Below are positions 27,678 through 35,582 of a stretch of 64,000 nt of DNA, piece after piece. The notes under the pieces are model-generated. The model searched no databases. It saw only the letters and a list, made by a program, of their open reading frames with translations, and was not told the DNA's origin. The position numbers were made by a program, and so were the translations under genes. This stretch comes from Ruminiclostridium cellobioparum subsp. termitidis CT1112. Its GTDB lineage: Bacteria; Bacillota; Clostridia; Acetivibrionales; DSM-1351. Position 1 is the stretch's first letter. Each line of letters begins with the position of its first letter. The stretch spans positions 1-64,000 of the forward strand of contig NZ_AORV01000052.1 of assembly GCF_000350485.1 (NCBI RefSeq). The letters are read 5' to 3'.

Positions 27678-28814
27678 TCAAACCCTGTTGCCAATATAAT
27701 TTTCAAGTTCCTCTACCAGACAGCTCTCCAGATTACGAACTTCACTGAGCTGTTTAACCAGTTCATCGGTTAAATCAAGTGATTTTTTGATTCCCAGCTT
27801 CAGTGCAATACTTGCGGAAATATCCCAGTGTTTTGAAGACTCGTCCAGGTATCTGCATACCTCCTGTGCAAGATTTTCCCGAAGCAAGCTGCTTATTTCA
27901 TTTACAAAGACCATAAATCTTTTTCTGTTTCGGACAATATTTTTAAAACTCATATTCAAATAAGTCCTGTACCAGTCTATATCCGCATTTTCAAGCCCTT
28001 TCTCCTTTTTCAGGAGCAAATCGTTAATAAAGGAATCCAATGCCTTAAGTCCGCACTCCTGTCCGAGTACCCGTTTCTGTCCTGTCATTCTGCTGCAGCT
28101 TTCAGCCAGAATATTCATTAACTTCTCATTTGATATTTTAAAATCGTTTTCTGCATAAATTTCTATCCAGAGATTTCTAACAGGTCTTTTAAGAATATTA
28201 TTTGACAGGGCAAGGGGATTTTCAGATGCTCTGCCCTGGTTGACCTCCTTAATTGAAATCCTGCCGTCAAAATCACTGCTGGAAAGTTTGAATTTGTCGA
28301 AAAGTTCAAACCAGCCCTCCTTTTCGTCATAGCCTGTAATAACTATGCAATGTAAACCATGTTCCTTCATATATGCCCTGTGATAACTCATATAATACAA
28401 ATCAACTGCTGCAATCACAGGCTTTCGGCTGTCGACCAGGAACTTTAGCCTTGAGTAGGCCATGTCGGTATTGTCGTCTATATACATGTTGATGTTTATC
28501 CTGTCTTTATACCTGACTTCCCCGGTAATTCCTCCTGCCGGGCCGCTGTAAATTTTTGTAGCCGGCAAATATACAAATTCCATTGAGGTGTTCAGTTCTT
28601 CCTCTGTAAACTCTACCGAGGTATTCATCCGGTAAGGATAATTCACCCCGATATTGCCGTTGACCGGGTCATACATAAAAGAAAGATAATCCGCCAGAAT
28701 CAGTCTGGTGTTCAACCCCATATACTCAAGCACTGCCGCATAGGCATTATGAAAGCAATCATTTACATAAGGCTCAAAATATCTCGGTACCTTCTCTGTT
28801 AAATTATTTTTCAT
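27678..28814 (-). CDS. BtrH-family acyltransferase, paralogue 2
   Basis: A 378-residue paralogue of the protein at 21936-23045. The N-terminal sequence runs in register (VPRYFEPYVNDCFHNAY, candidate Cys20), and the His (GLHCIVITGY) and Asp (ELFDKFKLSSSDFDGRI) regions are conserved. The helical C-terminal half is more divergent. It starts 10 bases after carrier 2 and precedes the ANL ligase, so ligase, carrier and acyltransferase form one transcriptional trio. I infer that it transfers the acyl group from carrier 2 to an amine or alcohol acceptor. Confidence 0.82.
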   Translation of the reverse strand: MKNNLTEKVPRYFEPYVNDCFHNAYAAVLEYMGLNTRLILADYLSFMYDPVNGNIGVNYPYRMNTSVEFTEEELNTSMEFVYLPATKIYSGPAGGITGEVRYKDRININMYIDDNTDMAYSRLKFLVDSRKPVIAAVDLYYMSYHRAYMKEHGLHCIVITGYDEKEGWFELFDKFKLSSSDFDGRISIKEVNQGRASENPLALSNNILKRPVRNLWIEIYAENDFKISNEKLMNILAESCSRMTGQKRVLGQECGLKALDSFINDLLLKKEKGLENADIDWYRTYLNMSFKNIVRNRKRFMVFVNEISSLLRENLAQEVCRYLDESSKHWDISASIALKLGIKKSLDLTDELVKQLSEVRNLESCLVEELENYIGNRV

Positions 28815-28823
28815 GGTGCACCC

Positions 28824-29093
28824 TTAATTAATGCTGACACAATCAGAGTTTAGTTTGTTGTAAACATAATCGGTGATTGAACGCACCGTTGAGAATGTCT
28901 CATAAGTTAAAAAACTGCTGTCAAAGGTTATTCCGAAAACTTCCTCTATCTCTACAAGGAGTTCTACCAATACTATTGAGTCCACTCCATAGTTGTCTCT
29001 CAAATCGCTGTCAATCTGAACATTGTCATTATTAAACTGCCCAAGCCTGCTGACTGCCTCACATACCTTTGTTTCAATCTCGTGCTTCTGCAT
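28824..29093 (-). CDS. Acyl carrier protein, carrier 2
   Basis: An 89-residue carrier protein. The attachment Ser is in NYGVDSIVLVELLVEIEE (about residue 38). The sequence is acidic and helical over its whole length, with a normal four-helix spacing. It differs clearly from carrier 1 (18268-18513), which argues for a separate acyl substrate. No phosphopantetheinyl transferase gene is seen in the window, so a housekeeping Sfp- or AcpS-type enzyme must activate both carriers. Confidence 0.88.
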   Translation of the reverse strand: MQKHEIETKVCEAVSRLGQFNNDNVQIDSDLRDNYGVDSIVLVELLVEIEEVFGITFDSSFLTYETFSTVRSITDYVYNKLNSDCVSIN

Positions 29094-29144
29094 AAATTAT
29101 TACTCCTTTTCTTAGAAAATTATATTTAGAAGGTAAATCAAATG

Positions 29145-30719
29145 CTACTTGTATCGTTCATTTACAGCCTTTATTCTGCCCTCAACCTTTATGTCAAGCT
29201 CACCTTTACCCCTGATATACTTGGACAGTACATCCTTTAAGAGTTCCCCCTTGTTGAGGAGTTTGGCTTTTCTCAGTTCCTCATAGCCGTCTCCGCCGTT
29301 GTAAAGGTAATCATTTGTGGCCACCTTGTAATATTTGTCCTTATCCAGTGCTCTGCCGTCGGAGGTGGTAATGCTCACCAGCCTTTTTCCGGCCGGCTTT
29401 GATGCATCAAACTCATATTTTATTCCTGAAACCTGCAGGAAACCTCCGTTGGAACCGCCATCAGGATAGAGTCTGATGCCCCTTTCTATGGCACTGTATA
29501 TGTCTTCCCCTTTGGCTTCTATTGTTACCAGTGAATTTACAAATGGAAGCGCCTTGCCTATTGAATAAAGATTTATATCCCCGGCCGGTATACTCTCTCT
29601 GATACCTCCCCCGTTCATAAGGGCTATATCGGCTTTGCCCGTCTCACGCATGGCGTCTGTGAGCAAATCGGCAAGAGTTGTTTCTTTGGTCCTGACATTG
29701 GATCTGAAGCCGTCAAGCTTATCTTTGGTTTTTGCCACGACTTCCTTTGCAGACTCAAAAGCAATGGTATGATATTTCTGTGCAACCGCATCCAAAACGG
29801 GATCGGCTTTGGATTTATCCTTGATATTTTTTGGGGTCCAGTCAAGCTTGGCCAGTTTGCCGTCCTTGAAATACATATCTGCCTGGCCCACATGAGTACT
29901 GTATCCGCCCGACTCCACAAGGTATGTATTGTTCACCTTATCGGCTTTTTCATACAGGAAATGGTGATGCCCGCACAGAATCAGGTCTATACCGTCAACC
30001 TTTTTTACAAGTTCTCTGTCTACATCATCTCCCAGGTGTGATATCAAAATGACCACATCCGCCTTGTCCTTCAGTTCTTCTATAATCCTCCTGGCGCATT
30101 TTACAGGGTCCTCCAGGGTCACACCTTCGTTATCCCTTGAATTGGTGTTTATAAGAGCTCCAACTTCGGTCAAACCAAACAAACCGATCCTTTTATTCCC
30201 TGCATTTACAACTTTGTATTCGTCAAAAGCCGGCTTGCCGTCTTTATATATGTTTGCCGAGAGTACGGGAAAATTGAGCTGCCCCCTTATTTCCAGCAAC
30301 CTGTCAAACCCGAAGTTAAAATCGTGGTTCCCGGGTGTCATTGCATCGTACCCCATGAGATTGGCTACTTCAACCACACCTTTTCCCTTCTCGATATTGG
30401 CTTCGTTTGTTCCGTGGAACAAATCCCCCGAGTCCAGCAAAAGAGTATTTTTATTTTCGTTTCTGACCTCATCGATTATATGCTTCATCAAGGGCATACC
30501 CATCATTACGCTGACTTCATCCAGGGTATAATAACCTCCGGTCTCCTCATCGTAAACTATATGTCCGTGTATATCGGCAGTACTTAAAATAGTTATCCTC
30601 TCCTGGTAGTATCCCGCGTTCACAAGCACAGAATCAAGGTTTACGAATTTTGCAACCAGGAATACCGCTGCGCCCAGAAGCAGCAAACCGATTATTATAA
30701 GATTTTTATAGCTTTTCAT
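29145..30719 (-). CDS. Membrane-anchored 5'-nucleotidase/metallophosphoesterase
   Basis: A 524-residue protein of the UshA/YfkN type. An N-terminal membrane helix (about residues 5-25) anchors it outside the cell. Metal ligands are in TADIHGHI, LLDSGDLFHG, PGNHDFNFG, ISHLGDD and CGHHHFLYE; the C-terminal substrate domain has MNGGGIRESIP and YNGGDGYEEL. The ATG at 30719 follows GGGAG. It normally removes phosphate from nucleotides and related esters. Inside this operon, between carrier 2 and the exporter, it may dephosphorylate an exported, phosphate-protected product, as in streptomycin maturation. Plain nutrient scavenging is the alternative. Confidence 0.85.
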   Translation of the reverse strand: MKSYKNLIIIGLLLLGAAVFLVAKFVNLDSVLVNAGYYQERITILSTADIHGHIVYDEETGGYYTLDEVSVMMGMPLMKHIIDEVRNENKNTLLLDSGDLFHGTNEANIEKGKGVVEVANLMGYDAMTPGNHDFNFGFDRLLEIRGQLNFPVLSANIYKDGKPAFDEYKVVNAGNKRIGLFGLTEVGALINTNSRDNEGVTLEDPVKCARRIIEELKDKADVVILISHLGDDVDRELVKKVDGIDLILCGHHHFLYEKADKVNNTYLVESGGYSTHVGQADMYFKDGKLAKLDWTPKNIKDKSKADPVLDAVAQKYHTIAFESAKEVVAKTKDKLDGFRSNVRTKETTLADLLTDAMRETGKADIALMNGGGIRESIPAGDINLYSIGKALPFVNSLVTIEAKGEDIYSAIERGIRLYPDGGSNGGFLQVSGIKYEFDASKPAGKRLVSITTSDGRALDKDKYYKVATNDYLYNGGDGYEELRKAKLLNKGELLKDVLSKYIRGKGELDIKVEGRIKAVNERYK

Positions 30720-30832
30720 TTTATACTCCCATCTGCGTGCCACTCTCCAGGTAAAGTACGCATATAATTGTGAAAAAGCAATCGATTTTTGTTAACAGAT
30801 GAAAATCAACAGATGAATAAACAGGTTAACAA

Positions 30833-31669
30833 TCACCTTGAGGTCCCGGTACTGGAATAATGCCTGACTCCCTGTCTCCAGAACATATATACAAGAACAA
30901 ACATTATTGCTCCAACCGCCGGAGAGAGGTACAGGAAACCATTCCAGAAAGAATTTATTTCAGCCTTGTTAAGATAGAACTGTGCCGGAAAATAATTGAC
31001 AAATGCAAAAGGAATTACAAACATCAACAGCTTTTGAATTATTCCCGGGTAAAAGCTTATGGGATATCCTGAAAATCTTCTTGCATTAAAAAATATCATA
31101 TTCCGCAGATTGTCGGTTTTAACTGTCCAGAAGCTGAAGCAGGATGCAAACAGGAATATCGATGCCTGAATGACGGCCCCGCTGATTAAAATGACAATAT
31201 AATAAACGATATTTTTTATATTCCAGTCAATACCCACCGAAAAAGCAGTTTTGGTAAAAAGGATCACTCCCACTATTCCATGTCCCAAACCTGCGCTCAA
31301 ATCAATTTTTGAGGCTATGATCTGGTACATCAGTCCGAGTGGTCTGGTAAGGACCCGGTCGAACTCCCCGGAATAAATCATTTCTGCGAAATCTCTCATG
31401 CCTGCAAAAAACAGTACAAAGATGCTGTAGGATAAAAACAGAAAGCTGTAAAGAAAGAACATTTCATTATATTCCCAGCCCTTTATATGTACAAACCTTA
31501 CCAGAATAAGAAACATGACCACTACACTTATCATTTCCCTGCAAACAATGGCAATTGTTATAAAGGTTCTGTCAAACTTGTATTCCAGAATGGATTTCAG
31601 GCTGAGTTTTGCATATTTGAGCAGTAGAACGAATAACTCAAATATATTGAATAATGGTTTTTTACCCAC
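30833..31669 (-). CDS. ABC-2 type exporter permease, subunit 1
   Basis: A 278-residue membrane protein with about six helices. It belongs to the ABC-2 (DUF990-like) permeases that come in unequal pairs with a Drr/Nat-type ATPase. Typical patterns are MIYSGEFDRVLTRPLGLMYQ and FPAQFYLNKAE. It lies 4 bases after the second permease gene. With that permease and the ATPase it should export the operon product or provide immunity. Confidence 0.85.
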   Translation of the reverse strand: MGKKPLFNIFELFVLLLKYAKLSLKSILEYKFDRTFITIAIVCREMISVVVMFLILVRFVHIKGWEYNEMFFLYSFLFLSYSIFVLFFAGMRDFAEMIYSGEFDRVLTRPLGLMYQIIASKIDLSAGLGHGIVGVILFTKTAFSVGIDWNIKNIVYYIVILISGAVIQASIFLFASCFSFWTVKTDNLRNMIFFNARRFSGYPISFYPGIIQKLLMFVIPFAFVNYFPAQFYLNKAEINSFWNGFLYLSPAVGAIMFVLVYMFWRQGVRHYSSTGTSR

Positions 31670-31673
31670 TTGT

Positions 31674-32465
31674 TTATCCTCCCTGTACCACCAGTTTTTT
31701 CAGAGCGGTTTTCCATAAAAGCTTCCCAGCTATAAACAAGCCCAGTGCCCAAATCAGCTGTTTTGCCATAACCAACGCTATCTCTTCCATGGGTACCTGT
31801 CCCAGATATATGGTTATTGGTACATAGTATATGGAAGCAAACGGTGTCAGGTTTATAAAGTCCACCAGTGCCTGGGGCATAAACCAGAGAGGAAGCAGAG
31901 CTCCCGACAGTATCATTACCGCTGCGTCCTTTATGGTAACGAGACTGAAGGTCCAGTAAAACCAGAAAGAACTTATCCACACTATAAAATTTAAATTATA
32001 CAAAACCAGATACCCCAATATTGTGCTTATTAGAAAGTATATTGCCATCGATAACGAGAAGGGCGGATACATTTTAAAAAGAACGATTGATACTATCAAT
32101 GCAGGTATTAGCTGCATAACCACTCTGAATACCAGTATTCCGATATTGTATGAAAAAATGTAACCGCTGAAGCTCATGGGTTTCAGCAAGTCCAGACCAA
32201 TGGCCCCGGACCGCACCTTGTATTCAATATGGTATTCATCCATCGCATATATGCACTGCATGAGAAAGGATATAACCACATAGGTGATCAATATTTTGAA
32301 CTGTACTCCGTCAACAGTCTGTTCATCTTCGTAAATTGCCTTCCAGATGCAGATATTTACAAATATCATTACGATTGCATTAATTACTCCGGCTACATAG
32401 TCGGCTCTGTAAGCAATATTATTCTGGAAAGCTTTTTTAGCAAACTCTACATAGGCTCTCATCAA
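31674..32465 (-). CDS. ABC-2 type exporter permease, subunit 2
   Basis: A 263-residue membrane protein with six predicted helices. The YEFAKKAFQNNIAYRADY-like start (here VEFAKKAFQNNIAYRADY) and KVRSGAIGLDLLKPMSF are typical of the partner subunit in DUF990-like pairs. Its start overlaps the ATPase gene by 29 bases, which indicates translational coupling. It acts with the permease at 30833-31669. Confidence 0.85.
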   Translation of the reverse strand: MMRAYVEFAKKAFQNNIAYRADYVAGVINAIVMIFVNICIWKAIYEDEQTVDGVQFKILITYVVISFLMQCIYAMDEYHIEYKVRSGAIGLDLLKPMSFSGYIFSYNIGILVFRVVMQLIPALIVSIVLFKMYPPFSLSMAIYFLISTILGYLVLYNLNFIVWISSFWFYWTFSLVTIKDAAVMILSGALLPLWFMPQALVDFINLTPFASIYYVPITIYLGQVPMEEIALVMAKQLIWALGLFIAGKLLWKTALKKLVVQGG

Positions 32466-33456
32466 TCTTTATTCCTCCCTGGTAGATTTCTCTGATAATA
32501 CCTTCAATCTCCGGTTCCTGGACTGTCAGATCGATGATCCCGTATTTTTGTGTAAGTTCATATATAAGATTGGAAACCTGAACCTCATCCTTTTGAAATC
32601 TGAGCCACTTTTTCCTGCCTTTCTCCTCTATCACCTCAACACCAGGTATATCAATGCTGTGGATGACTTCCGGGAAATCTGCCACGAGAGTCCTGCTGGT
32701 ACCGTAGCTTTCCTTTATATGCTCCACCGTACCGTCATATATTGTAGTTCCTTCGTCAATGATAATCATTCTCCGGCAGGTTTTTTCTATATCCTGCATA
32801 TCATGAGTGGTAAAAAGCATTGTTGTTCCTTTTTCCCTGTTGATATACCGGATAAATTCCCGTACCTTTTCCTTTGCTATGACGTCAAGCCCTATGGTAG
32901 GCTCATCAAAAAATATTATCTCGGGGTTATGCAGCAGCGCCGCCGCAATATCTGCCCTCATCCTCTGTCCGAGACTGAGCTGTCTGACCGGCTGTGACAT
33001 GAATTCATTGATCTCCAGCAAATCGTTGAATAAGTTCATATTTTGCCTGTAGATTTTCTCAGGTATCTTATATATGTACCTGAGCAGTTCGAAAGTATCG
33101 ATTGCAGGCAAATCCCACCAGAGCTGCGTTCTCTGACCAAATACCACACCCAGCCGCATGGCATTTTTTCTCCTGTCCCTGTGAGGTGACAGCCCTCCTA
33201 TTGAAATTTGACCGGAAGTGGGCACCAGAATCCCTGTCAGCATCTTTACCGTTGTGGATTTTCCTGCTCCGTTGGGTCCGATAAAACCCACCATTTCACC
33301 TTTATTTATGGAAAAACTGATGTTGTCGACTGCTCTTTTCATTTTATATTCCGGAACAAGCAAGCTGTGTATTGAGCCTAATAAACCTTTTTTTCTCACA
33401 TTCAGCTTATAATCCTTTACAAGGTTGTTTACTTCGATTAGCGGCATTTTCGACAT
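32437..33456 (-). CDS. ABC exporter ATP-binding protein (NatA/DrrA-like)
   Basis: A 339-residue ATPase: Walker A GFIGPNGAGKSTTVKML, Q-loop VFGQRTQLWWDL, signature LSLGQRMRADIAAALL, Walker B EIIFFDEPTIGLD, and switch His in LFTTHDMQ. The C-terminal 80 residues form the extra domain of this subfamily. It is the first gene of the 15-gene operon, so the exporter is made before the biosynthetic enzymes. A GGGAGAGAAGG site precedes ATG. The 214-base upstream spacer has AT-rich promoter-like sequence, but no promoter that I can name with confidence. Confidence 0.92.
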   Translation of the reverse strand: MSKMPLIEVNNLVKDYKLNVRKKGLLGSIHSLLVPEYKMKRAVDNISFSINKGEMVGFIGPNGAGKSTTVKMLTGILVPTSGQISIGGLSPHRDRRKNAMRLGVVFGQRTQLWWDLPAIDTFELLRYIYKIPEKIYRQNMNLFNDLLEINEFMSQPVRQLSLGQRMRADIAAALLHNPEIIFFDEPTIGLDVIAKEKVREFIRYINREKGTTMLFTTHDMQDIEKTCRRMIIIDEGTTIYDGTVEHIKESYGTSRTLVADFPEVIHSIDIPGVEVIEEKGRKKWLRFQKDEVQVSNLIYELTQKYGIIDLTVQEPEIEGIIREIYQGGIKIDESLCRVC

Positions 33457-33670
33457 CCTTCTCTCCCTTATTATTATAAAAGCCGGTTTGATTTGCTAAA
33501 ATAAAGGTTTCTTGAAAATATATGTTTACTCTTGCATAATTTTGTAACTTATGTTTGTTAATACATATTTTAACAGTAATCGTGTTCACCGCCACTATGC
33601 ATTCGGGTAGTTAAATGCAAAAAGTACGTAAAACTACTCTTATAGGTAGGCTCAAAATACTCCGAATTCA

Positions 33671-34174
33671 TTAACAATCTATCTCATCTATACTTAAAAG
33701 GTTTAGTTTGATACACTTTATAACAGCCTGGGCAGTGCACTCCACATCCAGTTTTTTAAATATAAATTTTTTGTGGTATTTAACTGTATTTATGCTTACA
33801 GCCTGATTTGAGGCGATAATCTTGTCAGGCAGACCTGTAGCCATAAGCTTTAGAATTTCCACTTCTTTTTTTGTCAGGGAATAAGTTTTTTCGGATGAAA
33901 TAAGAGAATTGTTCATTTGAGTTTTAAACTCATTGACCAGCTTGTAAGCCGTATAATCGGTAACAATCTTAAGATCGATTTCTATTTTTTCATTTAATCT
34001 GCACAGTACCAGATATCCCAATACCTCTCCCTTAAAAAACAGCGGAACAGCATAAAGGAAAAATTCCTTCAGCAGATCACTATAATGATGCTGAGGAATA
34101 GTATAAACCACTTTTTTTAACTTGATTGACAATGCAATGGCATTTGTGCCGATTGCCCTTTCTGAAAAAGACAT
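33671..34174 (-). CDS. GAF/LuxR regulator, C-terminal part (frameshifted)
   Basis: This frame encodes the end of a GAF-like domain (MSFSERAIGTNAIALS, the sequence found in activators of the acetoin-regulator type) and a C-terminal LuxR helix-turn-helix (SLTKKEVEILKLMATGLPDKII, then VSINTVKYHKKFIFKKL). The reading frame stays open upstream of the ATG (ELGRKVEKLGIKEG) back to an A9 run at 34229-34237 on the minus strand. The N-terminal part is in another frame at 34210-34473. One more A would join them into a regulator of about 267 residues. It is the obvious candidate to control the adjacent biosynthetic operon. Confidence 0.8.
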   Translation of the reverse strand: MSFSERAIGTNAIALSIKLKKVVYTIPQHHYSDLLKEFFLYAVPLFFKGEVLGYLVLCRLNEKIEIDLKIVTDYTAYKLVNEFKTQMNNSLISSEKTYSLTKKEVEILKLMATGLPDKIIASNQAVSINTVKYHKKFIFKKLDVECTAQAVIKCIKLNLLSIDEIDC

Positions 34175-34209
34175 TCCTTCTTTAATTCCCAGTTTTTCAA
34201 CTTTTCTTC

Positions 34210-34473
34210 CTAACTCCCTGCAGCATTTTTTTTTAATAGTAAACCCTCAGAATTAACAAGTAAAAGGACTAAATTTCTTTCGAGGGATAAATCCTCGAAA
34301 TCGCTTTCAAGATTTCCGAATATTGATACCAGTTCTTTGTTTTCATTCAGCGCATTTTGTAAACCCTCCTCATTAATACTGCTGCTCATAACACTTGCTG
34401 AATTATCAACCCCAATATTTACGCATCTCCTCCATGAAGCGAAAATTTCATCTACCGGCTGCAGTGTTATCAT
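34210..34473 (-). CDS. GAF/LuxR regulator, N-terminal part (frameshifted)
   Basis: An 87-residue frame with a good GAGGAG site before ATG. The start VDEIFASWRRCVNIGVD resembles the N-terminus of acetoin-type activators, and LVLLLVNSEGLLLKK is the first strand of a GAF-like domain. The frame runs through the A9 stretch and stops four codons later (NAAGS). With ten A residues it would continue into the C-terminal part at 33671-34174. The split may be a sequencing error, a mutation, or a slippage site that yields both short and full-length products. Confidence 0.75.
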   Translation of the reverse strand: MITLQPVDEIFASWRRCVNIGVDNSASVMSSSINEEGLQNALNENKELVSIFGNLESDFEDLSLERNLVLLLVNSEGLLLKKNAAGS

Positions 34474-34708
34474 ATGTATACTCCTCTCATTTTAATATTG
34501 CATTCTAGAACCACTTTCAACCATTTCTTATATACAAGTTGTAGTAAAAGATTTAAGTCAATACTAAGAAAAGGAATAATATCTTTTATATACCAATATA
34601 TTACCATTTTTAACATACAATTACAAATTATTTTGTTTTTTGGTAAAATTTTCACATACTGCAGCTATATTTTTCCTCATAACCAGAGAATCCAGCCTTT
34701 ATTGCATA

Positions 34709-34745
34709 AAAAAACAGAAGTCTTAGAACGGCTCCTGTCTTTTTA
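34709..34745 (-). terminator. Terminator of the lipoprotein gene
   Basis: A stem of about nine pairs with one mismatch (ACAGAAGTC with GGCTCCTGT) is flanked by A and T runs. On the minus strand it follows the lipoprotein stop by about 20 bases and ends in seven T residues. Confidence 0.65.
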
Positions 34746-34767
34746 TTTTGTTAGTTGAAAATTTTTA

Positions 34768-35406
34768 TCAGGTTTTCTTTACTTCCTGCTTTCCTGTGAC
34801 CTTGCTGTCACCATCCATTTTAAACGTTTTCTTGGCTTCCTCGGTGGTAAAATAAACATTGCCTTCAACTTTCGTATCTACTAACTGGAAATTCTTAACG
34901 GTAACATACAGATCTCCCTTGAAGGTCCCGTGCTGAATACTGGCTTCCGGGCTGTTTATTGTAAACTTCGGTGCTGTCAGGGTGTACCTTGCAGTAATTT
35001 TACGATCCTTATCCTGAGCATATAAAGCAACCTTTCTCTGTATAACATCCTTACCGGCGGTATCTTTCTTTCCGTTCTTGTACTCACCGTCAAGCGAGAT
35101 GTCCTTATTTATGGTGAGATCCTTTGTAATTGCAATAATCCAGGTCCCGCCACTGCTTATGGCCTTTTCAAAGGCTGCCGCATTATCCACTATAGAAGCG
35201 GAAGTTATTGCATCGGCGGTAGAGGTAGCTGCCGAAGTTGACCCTGCTGCTGTCGAACCTGCAGCTGTGGTAATTGCTGCTGTTGTCGGCGTTGTTGTTT
35301 GCGGAGTGGTTGAAGTACCGGGCAGCTGTTCCTTCTTTGCACAACCTGAAAATAACGAAATTGTAAGTACTAATACTGCTGCGACCAATAAATTTCTATT
35401 TTTCAT
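34768..35406 (-). CDS. Secreted lipoprotein with Thr/Ala/Ser-rich linker
   Basis: A 212-residue lipoprotein. The signal peptide ends in a lipobox (ISLFSGCAKK). About residues 28-70 are a low-complexity linker of Thr, Ala, Ser, Pro and Gly. The rest alternates short beta strands (LTINKDISLDG, KITARYTLTAPKFTINS, GDLYVTVKNFQLVDTKVEGNVYF), which suggests a beta-helix or polymer-binding domain. The function is unknown. It is not in the operon of the regulator gene next to it: a terminator and about 295 bases separate them. It diverges from the dihydrouridine synthase gene. Confidence 0.8.
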   Translation of the reverse strand: MKNRNLLVAAVLVLTISLFSGCAKKEQLPGTSTTPQTTTPTTAAITTAAGSTAAGSTSAATSTADAITSASIVDNAAAFEKAISSGGTWIIAITKDLTINKDISLDGEYKNGKKDTAGKDVIQRKVALYAQDKDRKITARYTLTAPKFTINSPEASIQHGTFKGDLYVTVKNFQLVDTKVEGNVYFTTEEAKKTFKMDGDSKVTGKQEVKKT

Positions 35407-35582
35407 ATTTAATACCTCCTAAATATTATGGTATTTACCAATGTTTAGTATGACCACTAATCTTGAAATTATTAGGGAAAATGAAAAATATATGAAATTT
35501 TTTTTGACTATTGTTTTTATCCCGATAACTGTATATCATTTAGAATGAATTAATTCTAGAATCAGAGGAGTAACAACAACAT

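Noticed and set aside
18268-33456. Calling the operon a butirosin or other aminoglycoside cluster
   Set aside because: No 2-deoxy-scyllo-inosose synthase, aminocyclitol aminotransferase, BtrG, BtrO or BtrV homologue is visible. Only the side-chain part is shared.
33407-33595. A 62-codon frame upstream of the exporter ATPase
   Set aside because: It overlaps the ATPase start out of frame and has no ribosome binding site. It is more likely promoter and leader DNA.
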